From Austropuccinia psidii (lineage: Eukaryota; Basidiomycota; Pucciniomycetes; Pucciniales; Sphaerophragmiaceae), in NCBI GenBank assembly GCA_023105745.1, contig JALGQZ010000007.1:946592-1010591 (forward strand): a stretch of 64,000 nucleotides of DNA, written 5' to 3'. Numbering within the stretch: the first letter of the stretch is position 1; each line of letters starts with the position of its first letter. This document shows positions 21,690-32,934 of this stretch, one piece after another. The notes beneath the pieces were generated by a model that saw only the letters and a list, made by a program, of their open reading frames with translations, was not told the DNA's origin and made no database searches. Made by a program: the position numbers and the translations under genes.

Positions 21690-22700
21690 TTAAAAACTTG
21701 AATTAATTAGTTTAAATGAGGATTAAAGTTACATGGAGTTAAGAATGACACTGGTAACTTTAAATTGAAATTAAAAATAAGTTACCTTAAGTTAGGAACT
21801 TTATTTTCAAGCATGGTTTTTCAGTTTTGACCTGAGCACGCCTTCTGTATTCATTATGAATCATGAGGGCTGCTCTGAAGACATAAAAAGAGTCTTTTTC
21901 ATCACTGTTTTTGTCCATCAATCATTATTAATCCAATCATATTAGAAATTTAAACAGGTAAAGTTTTATTAAATATGAAATCTCATTATTAAAGTAACTC
22001 TTAAGTTATTTTATTCGTTATTAATTAAAATTAAAGAATTGAAATCATAGAATTAAGATTATTGTTGTAAACACCAATAATATATTTTATTATATAAAAT
22101 TATCATCTTAAATATCTTCTAAAAATCCACAAATTACTCTTCAAAACTCTTTAATCATAATTCTTATTATAAAAAGTTGTTTTATCTTTAAAATTATTGA
22201 TTTTTGGCGTGTTTTTAACTTATAATTATTATTTAATATAATAACTGTTGTTGTTTGACTTGTTGCATTAAATAAATATTATAAGTAAGCTTTCTCTAAG
22301 GTTCTATATTTTCTATCTAGTATCAGTTTTTTTATATAGAATTTTTCTAAAAGAATTATTTCTGCACAGTGTGTGTTTTAATTCTTTGATAAATAATATT
22401 TATATTATTTATAAGTGGTTAATATTCATATTTTACACGTGTAATTGTCTCATTAAGAGCTTTACACTTCTTATTGTTATAATTGTCAGTGACTATAACA
22501 ATAATAGAATAATTATAATTCACTATAATTATTATATTTTTGAAATAATAATCAAATTTATTTTTTTTATAATTAGTTTTAATAATTATATTTAAATTTG
22601 TGGCTATAATATTTCATTATATTATATATTTCTGCTGAGGACAGTCATAGTACTCTTAATATTGCTACTATTATCAAGAGTTTCATAGACAAACCTTCCA
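21690..22700 (+). repeat. R3 5' LTR, right part
   Basis: The LTR ends ...CATAGACAAACCTTCCA, followed by the primer-like motif shared with R2, R4 and R5. The end segment (ACAGTCATAGTACT...CATAGAC) aligns with the R2 LTR end. A TATA-like CATAAAAAG lies at 21882-21890. MULE-1 separates it from its left part. Confidence 0.65.
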
Positions 22701-22702
22701 TT

Positions 22703-22718
22703 TGGGGGCCTGGCCGTG
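22703..22718 (+). other. R3 primer-binding-like site
   Basis: TGGGGGCCTGGCCGTG is identical to the R2 site and sits two bases after the LTR end. Confidence 0.6.
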
Positions 22719-23249
22719 ATTATAACCAATTTTTGGGACATAAATCATATTCTAGACCTTATTTTACTGTTTTTTTGATGTAAAATTGCCATATTTATCT
22801 TAATATTGGCTTTTTTGGGACTTATCCCTTATAAATAATCTTTATAATATTAATAAAGTTATTTTTTCTTAAGAATATTGTTTGAAACAATATACTATTG
22901 AGTGACTTGGAATAAATTTCTTTTGTCTAACTTGTGGCTTTTTCACATCACAGACTTGAAATTTATTCTTTGAGTTATTCTAGTATAAAGTGAATAATAA
23001 TATGATTTTGATTAATAAACTTGTTAATTGCATAATTATTATTTCTTTAAAGAAAATAAAAAATCAAATAAAAAATTAAAAAATTAAAAATCTTTACTAA
23101 AAATGTTTTTTCTTTAATCTTAGACATTTTTCTTTATTTTCAACATAATTTGCCATAAATTACATTAAAACAACTTTATTCAATAAGTTCAGTTTATAAG
23201 TTATTCTTATTGTTTGATAAAATAACTTATATTTTTATTTTTTTTCTAG
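22719..23249 (+). other. R3 AT-rich leader
   Basis: No gene. A weak donor (ATAAA|GTGAAT at 22990) and an acceptor (TTTTTCTAG at 23249) could delimit the intron matching R2 intron 1. Joining them gives ATT rather than ATG, and the leader contains ATGs, in line with decay. Confidence 0.4.
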
Positions 23250-24195
23250 TTTCATCAGTTAGAGATAGCTCTTCAGACTCTGAAGCCTCAGAGTCTAGTA
23301 TTGAAATCCAAACTAGCCCAGAGCCAAGGGTTTGATAACCAAAGAACCCTTCAAAGGTCCAGCAGGTGAATTGAATTCATTCTTAGTCTATTTTTTTCTT
23401 AAGATTGACGTGAAATGACTCCTACTAGAAGTGGAAGTAATTACTCCATCCAATCAAATGGATCTGGACCAGGAAATTCCAGTCACAAATCAAAAAGACA
23501 AGAATGTCAGCCCAGAGGAGAGGCACAAATGGAGGATGCCAGAGCTTCCACCAGTTCCCAGAGGTTAGCCAGAACCTTTGAAACTCTTATTGAGAGTCCA
23601 GAAGCTGACATAACTGCTATTGCTATTAGACCTGAATCATTTCCAACAGGCAGCAGTGGAGATTTACCAGTCTCAGTACAAGAACTGGTTTATGGCCACA
23701 AAACAGCAAGAGTGGGAACTTCTCCGAGGTCTTTGGATAGGCACAATGAACTCTTATCTTCCAGTGAAGAAGTTCATGGGGCCAGAAAAGACAGAAGAAC
23801 TTCTGAAGGGTTGGACACCAATGTCTTGCAAAGGACAAGTCCAACAGATAAAAGCTTGGTTGAAAAACCAAAGTATGTTATCAGAGGATCAGAAGAAGAA
23901 GTTGACCCAAGGCAAGGAAAACAGCCCAGTGGAAGCTCCCCAAGCATCCACCAGCAAAAATCCTCCTCAACAAGTGCCAAGCAAGCCCAAGCAAGCCCCA
24001 AAGACCAATCAGAAGGGAAAGCAAAAGGCAAAGGGAAAGGAAAAGCCCAAATGCAACAAGCCTTACCCACAGAATTACAGAATCCCAAAGAAAGAAAAGA
24101 CAGCCATGGACAATGTGTTCAATATGGCAAGAAATCTGATGGAATTCAAAAACAAGGAGGAGAAAAGATTTAACCAATCTTTCCCAAAGAAATAG
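23250..24195 (+). pseudogene. R3 accessory protein, decayed
   Basis: Exons matching those of R4 and R8 are 23250-23365, 23429-23563 and 23630-24195, with in-phase GT-AG junctions between the last two pairs. Exon 1 (DSSSDSEASESSIEIQ) loses its frame near 23333. Exon 2 has TPSNQMDLDQEI, close to R8 TPSNQMELDSEV. Exon 3 has NHFQQAAVEIYQSQY, NSYLPVKKFMG and the family C-terminus YRIPKKEKTAMDNVFNMARN. The exon 2 frame runs into TAG and TAA unless the 66-nt intron 23564-23629 is removed, which supports splicing. The gene overlaps gag in the +1 frame. Exon 1 has a frameshift and no usable start. Confidence 0.6.
23415..24173 (+). pseudogene. R3 gag N-terminal region
   Basis: The ATG at 23415 lies in the predicted intron 23366-23428 of the accessory gene. 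MTPTRSGSNYSIQSNGSG matches R8 MTTRRGSQYSIQSDGAG and R4 MPSTRSGASYNPSSSS, so the gag start is conserved as well. The frame ends in TAA at 24171-24173, in place of the conserved SFPKEI region, and later parts are in other frames. Confidence 0.6.
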
Positions 24196-24358
24196 ATCTT
24201 TTTAAGCTTGTAACTCAATTTGTATATTGTAATAAAGAAATTATGACAAACTTTAAAACATTTGAGTATATCCAAAAAAAGCTGGGTAATGAGATATTAC
24301 AAGTAAAAGACCAAAAAAAACCATTATTGGACTTGAAAATGTTAATAAAGACAATATT

Positions 24359-24686
24359 GTGTCTTTGACGCAAATTTGTGCAAGAATTGAGTCTAAAGTT
24401 ACTTTGCTCAATCAACCAGATGTTCATTCAATTTCTTTTATAACTCAACAGTTAAGAGAACTGAAATTACAAGTTCAAAACTTGGAAAATTCAACTGGTC
24501 ACAATGCAGCTCTTTTCAAAGAACAATTGGAAAAACGTGATAAAGCAAGACTTCAATTAAAAGAAGACATTCAATCAAGTATTAATAATATATCACGAAA
24601 AATAAATGGCCAAGGCAATCCACACCAATTCTTGACAGAACTGTGCTCAACTTGAATAATGATTTACATCATACCATTTCAAGTAA
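24359..24686 (+). pseudogene. R3 gag coiled-coil fragment, truncated by R4
   Basis: A frame with QLRELKLQVQNLENSTGHNAALFKEQLEKRDKARLQLKEDIQS corresponds to R8 EKTSSHQKLLLDHVEKSDEARMHLKDDIQS. It ends at 24655, and R3 stops where the R4 LTR begins at 24687. No capsid, protease or pol of R3 is in the window. Confidence 0.6.
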
Positions 24687-26512
24687 TGTGAGGTGTGGAT
24701 ATGAAACTTTGATTAAAAATCAAGTACTTTTCCTGTCCTCAAAATTTGTATAAGGTAAAAAGCAATTAAAAATAGTATGAAATATTATTTTTAAGAGAAA
24801 ACACGTCAATTTTATTGTTTATAACTTTATTAGTATAAAACAAAAATATTATAAAAATTTATTGTTTTACCAACAATAAAAAGTTATCCAAAAAATACTC
24901 TACAAGAGATATTTTAAGGCTACAAAAGAAATTTCTTCAAGAGAAATTTAAATTGGAATTAATTGAGAAAAGAACTGCAAGCAATTAATTAAAGAGCAAA
25001 GTCTTTAAAAATAATATTAAAGAGAAAACACGCCCAAAAGTGACCAGAGTGAATTTGGAAACAAAGTGACAAAGTTAACAGTGATGAAATATGCTTTAAT
25101 TCACTTTTGGGGTGGTTCAGGGGTGAAAATGATTATAAAAGCTACAAACAATGATTATAATGATTTTTTCACGTGGTTAAAAGGTTTAAAATGATATAAG
25201 AAAGGTTGCTGGAATCCTTTATTGATTGGTTTAACAATGTTTAAACTAATTATAAAAGGAAAAGATTCTAACATGAAGAGAAAAAGGGGGCAAAGAAGAC
25301 ATTCTTTTATAGCCATCAATTCTCTTACTCCAAAAGTAAAATTTACTCTTGTCAGTCGTGAAAAACAGTATGACAACAGAAAAGCCAAGTATGGCATCAT
25401 TGAACCCTGGTTTAGACCAAAAAGGGCTGGTTGTAGCCATTTTTAGCCATTTTAGACCCTTAAATCAGCCATTACTATAGCAATACCAGGCCTAGAGCCT
25501 CCAAAACACGTCAGAATTGTGTGTCAGAGACGTAGAAACCAGTTAAAACTGTTTTTACTATGATGGTTTCATCTTAAGGGTAGTTTTACCCCCTTGGCAA
25601 CAGCTAAAACTACCCCAGTTGGTATCAAAACCTCATCATCAATTGAGTCCACAGACCCTGTAGCTCAATTCCAGGCCAAAAGTGATGAATTTTTGCGTGA
25701 ATTTTGACATCCCATGCCTGTCAGCAAGGACTTTGGGGGTCTAGCTCCCCCTTAGAGCTGGAGTTCCTTTTCCCCCCAAATTTAATCTTTCCAATTTATT
25801 TTTCCTTTAATTCCTCATCATGTATTATACTTATAATTTACATATGTAATTCAATTCAATTGTACAGTACAATACAGTAATAACTGACACCTCATATGTA
25901 AATCACAGTTTACTTATGTAATACACACGCACATTTTGACATTTCAATTGAATTCAATTGAAAATACTTCAATTCCTCATAACTTCTAAACTAAACACAA
26001 CACCTCAATTTTAACACAAAATTTGATGGTTAACACCACATGTGGTGTGAATTAAATTAAAGTTCTGAGGATTTTCAACTTTTGTATTGAAAATACTAAA
26101 AACTTAATTTAAGCTTATTTAGAGTTGAACTACAAGAATTTCACTCAGAGGTGACCCCACCTGATTTTTTATGAGGAATCCAATTGTGAAATAATTTTCA
26201 TATGTTCATTTATTGGATAAAAAGTTATAATAATTTTTATTTAACTTTTTTCCAAATTTATTTATTTTTTTACGATTTTGTTAAAATTTCATTTTTACTT
26301 AATTTTTTCAAGTATAAATGTAATTTTATACTTACAAAATTCAATGTATTTTTATTTTTAAATTGTAATTAATTTTTTATTATTAATATAATTTTATATT
26401 TATATTTTTGTTTTTCTTCTAATAATATAAATAAAGTTATTTTATTTGTATTAATAAGTCATTTTTGTATTTGTGGTCTTTTCGGTATATGAAATTACCT
26501 CTAAGGCTCACA
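24687..26512 (-). repeat. R4 3' LTR
   Basis: It runs TGTGAGGTGTGG to AAGGCTCACA. The TATA box on the minus strand (TATAAAAG) is at 25304-25311. ORFs inside (for example 25155-25446) are chance frames. Confidence 0.88.
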
Positions 26513-26524
26513 TTCCCTCCCCCT
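26513..26524 (-). other. R4 polypurine tract
   Basis: The minus strand reads AGGGGGAGGGAA directly before the 3' LTR. Confidence 0.8.
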
Positions 26525-26535
26525 AAAAAAGAATA

Positions 26536-29500
26536 TTACTTTGTAATATTGGTTTTTCTAGTGTGTCTGCATCTCCTGAGGAGTTTGGTAGCTTCTGGTA
26601 TATTCTCTTCTTCTAACCATTCATCTTCACAAGTTGGGTCACTGTACCTAACAAGGTATTCCCTCACTTTCTTGGTTCTTAATTTCCTTTCTTTAAGAAC
26701 TTTGGTAATTTTCTTAGTACCAGATGTCTCAATAGGACGTATAACTTGGGGAATCTTATTCCTCAAGGGAAATTTCTCAGAATCACTAGATTTATATGGC
26801 TTTATCAAGCTTACTGGAAATGTAGGGTCCTTATTGCTAAGTTCTTCAGATAACTCTACTTCAATAGCATTTTCTCCATGGAGGGCCTTAATCCCAAAAG
26901 GTCCTGCAAAGGAGTCTTGAAACTTTTTACATCCTTTGATGTTATTGAAGTTAGTGGTGGATACAAGAACTAGGTCCCCCACCTTGAACTCTGGAGTTGC
27001 ATGTGATTTATCCCAATTGTCTTTAGCATATGCAAAAGAGTCCTTCATGCATCTTACTTCATGCTTTCTAGCTTTGTCTAGCATTCCTTTGAAGCTAGCA
27101 GCTGTGGGATGTATTTCAATTAAGTCTTTCCTCAAGGAATCTTGGGGTAACTTGGGGTTCCATCCTTTTTCTAGAATAGCAGGAGTCTGATTGGTACTGG
27201 CATGGATTGATGTTTTATATGCTAATTCCAGTGCTGGAAACAGAGTACACCAATCATGGGTAAATCCATCACAATCTTTGAATTCAAGGCCAAATGCAAA
27301 AACTCTTCTCACCATGTCCTCTAAGGTTTTGATCATCCTTTCAGGCAGGCCATCAGTTTGTGGGTGGTAGGCTGTAGAGAAAGACAGTTTAGTGCCAAAT
27401 AATTGGTGAAGATTTGTCCATAGTGCTGAAGTAAATTTGGGATCTCTATCACTGATGATATTTGTAAATATCCCAGTCCATGACACTACTCTATTCAATA
27501 TCAGAAGAGCTGTATCCATGGCTGTATCATCTTTGTGACATGGTAAAAAGATTGGAGTTTTACTGAATCTGTCCACAATTACTAGGCAAGCATTATAGGT
27601 TCTGTCACCTCCTGGTGGTAGGCCAGTTACCCAATCCATATGGATAATTTCCCAAGGTCTGTTTGGTTCTTGGATTTTTATCATATTTCCAAGTCTCTTG
27701 CCAGTGGATTTATTTGCTTTTTGGCATCTGTCACAGGTTTTGCAATACTCTGTAACATCTTTCTGCCACATTGGCCACCATATGCAGGTCTTTACTTTCT
27801 CTCTTGTTCTGTCTTCAGACAGATGTCCTGAAAAGGGACTATCATGGCATTCCTTCAGTACAAGATTGATTAATGACCTGTCTACAACTGTCATGACACA
27901 AGTGTGCTTGGTTCTGTGGTAAATTATACCATCCAGTAGGTGAAATCTTCCTTCATCATAAGATTTTCTCCATACTTCATCCAAGGCATGTATTTGAGAG
28001 TTGTCTTTACAGTCTTTGTTAAGTAATTGGCATAAGATGCTACAATTCGTATCTTGAGTGTAACTACTTCTGACTTCTTCAAAGAAGGTGGTGTTCAAGT
28101 CTGTAACACTTATTCCTTCTATTGGAATTTGTGGTGAAGCTTCTTCTGGCACATAAGCAGGATTATCAATATTATTTGGTAATGGACATCTGCTTAGTCC
28201 ATCTGCATTCTTATGAATATTCCCATCCTTATGAACAATAGTCATATTGCCTCTGTATTCTTGTATGGCTATTTGCCATCTGAGCATGTGTCTGTTGGGT
28301 GTTTTCATGTTCAAAAGTGATTTGACAGCTGTAAAATCTGTTATAACTTCAAAAACACATCACTCTAAGAAGTAGTTCAATTTCTCCAAGGCCCAGACAA
28401 GGCATAGACATTCCATCTGACTTGCTCCATATCTAGTTTCAGTTGGTTTGATTTGCCTGGATATGAAACATATGGGTCCTTCTACAGTTTTATCATTTAT
28501 GATCTGAACTTGGTGAAGTGCAGCACCCAGCCCATCCCCTGATGCATCAATATACAGTTTGAAAGGCAATTTAAAGTCTGGCATCAGTAAGAGTGGAGCA
28601 GTGGTCAATGCTTCTCTTAGAGACTCAAAAGCTTTGACTCTGTCAACAGTCATTTCAAATACTGTGTCTTTGTCACACAACTTATAAAGTAGTCCTGCTA
28701 TGGATGCAAAATCTTTAATGTGTTGCCTGTAATATCATGCAAAACCTAAGAATGACTGAATTTCCTTCTTATTCTGAGGCATGGGTTTTAACAATACTGC
28801 TGCAACTTTGTTTTTGTCAATTCCAAGGGACAAACCAGATACAACATGTCCTAGTGCCTTAAGTTCTTTAAATCCAAAATGACATTTCTTCAAGGAGATT
28901 TTCATGTTTACTGATTGAATTTTTGTCAAAACTCTTGATAATCTGTACATGTGCTCCTCCCAAGTCTTGGAACAGATAATAATGTCATCAATGTAAATGA
29001 TTAACCGTCCCTCTGAGAGTTCTTCAGGGAAGATTTCATTCATCATTCTTTGGAAGTGTGAAGGTGCATTTTTGATACCAAAGGGCATCCTTAAGTATTC
29101 ATACACTCCACAATGAACAATAATTCTCAAGTATTTTCTTGCTCTTGGTGTTACCACATTTTGATGGAATCCTTTAAGGGCATCCATAGTGATTATATAC
29201 ACTTCTTGAGATATTTGAGTAAGGGCAATTTGGATTTTTGGTATTGGGTATCTGTCTGGAACAGTGTAAGTGTTCAGAGCTCTAAAGTCCCCAACCATTA
29301 TAGATTTTCCATTATGCCACGCCACTATGACTGGTGTAGTTATTTCTACTTCTTCATTGTGGCCTACTTTTCTTATTACACCAAGGTCCAGAAGTTCTTT
29401 GATATTAATTTCTAGAGCTTCTCTTGATTTTGGACTTGCTGGATAAGCAGGCCTTCTTAAGAGTGGTGGATAAGGTCTCTCAATGTTAAGAATGATGTCA

Positions 29501-32460
29501 ACCTCATGACCAATAATTGCTCCTAGAGGTTCTTTGTCTGTAGCAAATGCTCCTCTGTGGTCATAAAAAAGGGAAGAAAGTTCATTTTCTTGTTTATCAG
29601 TCAGATGAAGGCTTATTTCAGCCTCATTTAACTGTTCAGACTTAAATTTTTCTAAGTCTAAGTTGACTGGTGATACTTTGTTTACTGTAATCTGTCTTTT
29701 AAATGGTAAAAAGGCAAATTTTTGGCGCTTATTGTCTCCAATAGTAAAGTATCTGTCTTTGTTATTATGTAAATCTATCCCATACATGATTAAATGGTCA
29801 TTTCCCAATATAAAATGGGTACTAGAGCAATTTTCCATAACAGCAAATTCAACTGTGATCCTTAAATTCCCATTTATGTGTGGTAATATGACATTGGTCT
29901 CAAAGATTCCTAATGCTTTCATCGGGTTACTTGCACTGTTGAATTTTATACCATCAATTGGTAGCAATTGGTCTTCAAAATTTGGTACACAAGTCTTAAG
30001 AAAAGATTTTCCAACACAAGAGCAGAAGGCTCCTGGGTCAAGCAAAAGTTTGGTGGGCTTGTTGTCAATCACCACCTCCGTTATACAGGAGTTACCAGCT
30101 GTATAACCTTTTCCTCTGTTTGGTTTTGTCTTCATATGTTGTGCATCTTGAACTTTTGATAAATCAACTTGACCATTGCTCAATTGTGGTGAGTGGGAAT
30201 AAGATTCCATGATGTCAAAAGTGGCATTGATATTTTCTATATCTTTTGAAGATTCAGAAAATATGGATGACTTATCATCTGAATTGTCTTCAATTATGTC
30301 TTCTTTTTCAACATCTGGTCCCTTTTCAATGTCAATCTCATTGACTTTCCCCCTTTTTGGACATGTATTGGCTAAATGGGTGGTGCTTTGGCAAATATGG
30401 CATTTTCTGAATGTATCTGCAGATTTATATTTAATATGACTAGAATTTTCTTTGGGGTTTTTGTCCACAGAATCTTTCCAAGGTGTATTGAACCTTGTTT
30501 TGAGATTCACCCTACTAGAACCAATTTTGGTTCTGGTGGTTACTTCTTCTAGTATATTGATAATATCCTCTGCTGAATATTGTTCAGTAGTCCTGCTTTT
30601 GACAGCATGCTCTAAGTCACCTCCACAGTGTCTCAGAATGTTTCTATGGATCATAAATTCTGACATGTCAGGATATAATGCTGTTAATCTGTCCTTTTGT
30701 TGGCAAAACCATGGTAAAGCTTTGTCTTTATCAGAATTAAATTTGGCAGATTCAAAGGCTGTTTCAATTTTAAACCTCCAAGCATCATTTGCCCATTTGT
30801 TGATGATTTGGCTTTTCCACCAAGTCCAACTCTGGTGTCCATGTGCTTGTCTTATTTTGATGTACCATCTGTGAGCTGATCTGGTAAACAAGGTGTTAAA
30901 CCTGGCTGTTACCAATCTGTCTGGTAATTCAAAATCCTCTTTGATAATGTCAATACCTCTAATGAATTTCATATGGTCATACTCTCCTTCACCACTGAGG
31001 TAAGGCCATTCTTTGAGTTTTGGAACTTCTTTCAAGAGTGCTTGGCCCATTGATGGTTCCAAGTTATGAAAAGAAGTGGATAATTCATTTTTTAATTGTG
31101 AATTATCAGGATCCAACACTTGTGGATTTGGAATTCTTGTGCACTCATTTTGATTTAGAGGTGTAGACACTCTTGGTAAGGTGTTCAGTATTTGTTCAAT
31201 GTCATTCATTTTACTGTTGCCACACCTTTGTGAATTTCTGTATTCATGTTGGAAGCTTTGTATTAAATTTATTACTTCAATTTTATACATGTCTTCCTTA
31301 TGTGTCAGATCTTGCCATAACTCTGTCTGTCTTGTATTATCAGCAGTGACTTGATTCAATTTCATTGATAATTTTGATATTTCTTCTTGTGAAGCATCAA
31401 AACACTTTTTCAAGGAAATGGTATATGTCTTTACTTCAGTAAATGAATTTGAAATGTCATCAAGGACTTTCTTGTTATCTGTCTTGATAATATTTATGGC
31501 TTGTTTAATTCTTGTTTCAATTATGTCATCAATATTGAATTTAGAATATTTATCTGTTAATTCTTTAATAATGGCAGATTGTTCATTTATTTTATTGTTA
31601 GAAGAATTATCATTATTGGAATTTTTAATTGTTCTTAAAACTTTTTCAAAACACATAAGTGTTTCATTAATTTGGCACATACACAGGTTGTTTGTTTTAA
31701 TGTTGTTACAAATGGTTTCATTTTTATCAGAAAGATGTTTTTTCATGTCATTTATAGCATCATACAGCTCTGGGATGGAATCAAATATATCAGAAATCAT
31801 TTCTGGAATCTTAATCTGGCTTCCTCCTTCTTCTGTAATTCCATCATGGTTCTGGCCATCTGGAATACATTTTCCATGGCATCCTGCTGAATCTTTGGAA
31901 TCCTGTAGCCTTGGCTGTAAGGTTTTGGGGCTGGTGCCTTCCCTTTGCCCTTGTTTGGAGCTTGTGGCGGCTTTTTCACGTTGGAATTGCTGCTGCTGGC
32001 CACTGGGGCTGTTTTTGGAACTGGTTTGGGTGGTGGAGGGTTGTTTTTCCTCAATTCTAGTGTCAAAAGCATCATTTTTTTCTTCTCCATCAATGGATGC
32101 CATCCATTGAGCAATTTGCAAGTGTTGGGATGGCCCAGGAATTTTCTTACTGTCAGGTAAGAATTCACGCAATTCTTCCACAGGTCTGCAAGGATCTGGT
32201 ACTCCTTGAATTGAAGTGAATTGTTGTATGCACTTTGGCTGGCTCTGTATATGTCCACAGAGGCTTGTTGTGGCGGTGTCAGCTCTTTTTGAAGGTAAAA
32301 TAGTATTATCAGCTTCAGAATGACCCAATTTAGTTGTTTGGAAGTCATCAACTGACCCTTTTCCTTCTGTACCTGATTGGCCTCTGCCATAATCACGTCT
32401 ATTACCTTTTTGGGAGCTGCTTGAGGGGTTGTAGCTGGCTCCTGACCTGGTTGAAGGCAT
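26536..32460 (-). pseudogene. R4 gag-pol polyprotein (about 1974 codons, two in-frame TGA)
   Basis: The pieces 32460-28735, 28680-28360 and 28314-26536 are in one frame, interrupted only by TGA at 28735-28737 (after SFLGFA) and 28360-28362 (after KLNYFLE). Domain order as in R2: coiled-coil region, capsid (LKEWPYLSGEGEYDHMKF), CCHC knuckle CHICQSTTHLANTC, protease, RT with [13 protein letters not shown] and YIDD, RNase H with [15 protein letters not shown], integrase ([42 protein letters not shown]) and a chromodomain-like end ([21 protein letters not shown]). The protease motif reads D-P-G (residue about 808) instead of D-T-G, probably inactive. The start codon lies inside predicted intron 2 of the accessory gene. 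Confidence 0.9.
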
Positions 32461-32786
32461 AATTATGGTTTAAAAAGGCTTAAAATAGTATTTTTACGTC
32501 AAAAAACTCACTATTGGCCAAATTCTTAGCTTTCTGAAGAGTATTACTTATGTCCAAGTTAATCAATTCAGAAGATATTGGTTCAGGTTGATTATTTTGA
32601 GTCACAATGACAGTACTATTATGGTCTGAATTAATAGTGCTTGCAGGAACAATGCTGGTGACTGTTGAGGCTGTTTCAATGTTTTCTTGTCTTACCACGT
32701 TGTCAGACACTAAAATTAATGAAAATGCCAATTAATTAAGTAAAAAAAGGTTATTTCAAAAAGGAAATGAAAATATAAGCCTCACT
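31797..32786 (-). CDS. R4 spliced accessory protein overlapping gag (predicted, about 258 aa)
   Basis: Exon 0 ends at 32786 (TATAA|GTGAGG), followed by exons 32709-32512, 32446-32357 and 32284-31797. All inner junctions are phase 1. The A at 32786 joined to TG at 32709 makes the ATG, giving MSDNVVRQE. Introns are 76, 65 and 72 nt; the second contains the gag-pol ATG at 32460. The last intron has no stop codon, so it might also be retained. Exon 3 aligns with R3 and R8: QQASVDIYRASQ, NSYLTVRKFLG, GWHPL, a Pro/Lys-rich linker, then YRIPKIQQDAMENVFQMART. The frame is +1 to gag and ends at 31797. No domain is recognised; the C-terminal helix is the best-conserved part. It may be a particle or nucleic-acid-binding factor. 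Confidence 0.62.
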
Positions 32787-32916
32787 TATAATATGGAAAA
32801 AATCATCTTTTTTATGGATTTTTTGAATTATAAGTATTTTTTATATGTTTTTAAATTTTTCAATATAAGAAAAAAGATTTAAAAAGAGTAAAAAAAATAT
32901 GTCACAGGTAAAATAT
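32787..32916 (-). other. R4 leader
   Basis: This is a short AT-rich leader between primer site and exon 0 end. Its one ATG starts a 6-codon frame whose TAA overlaps the donor, so splicing would yield TAATG, a stop-start overlap. Confidence 0.45.
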
Positions 32917-32932
32917 CACGGCTGGGCGCCCA
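32917..32932 (-). other. R4 primer-binding-like site
   Basis: The minus strand reads TGGGCGCCCAGCCGTG two bases after the LTR end, a variant of the R2/R3/R5 motif. Confidence 0.6.
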
Positions 32933-32934
32933 AA

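Noticed and set aside
28360..28737. TGA recoding in R4 as a change of genetic code
   Set aside because: R2 and R7 end their genes with ordinary stops including TGA, and R4 also has a mutated protease; plain nonsense mutations are simpler.
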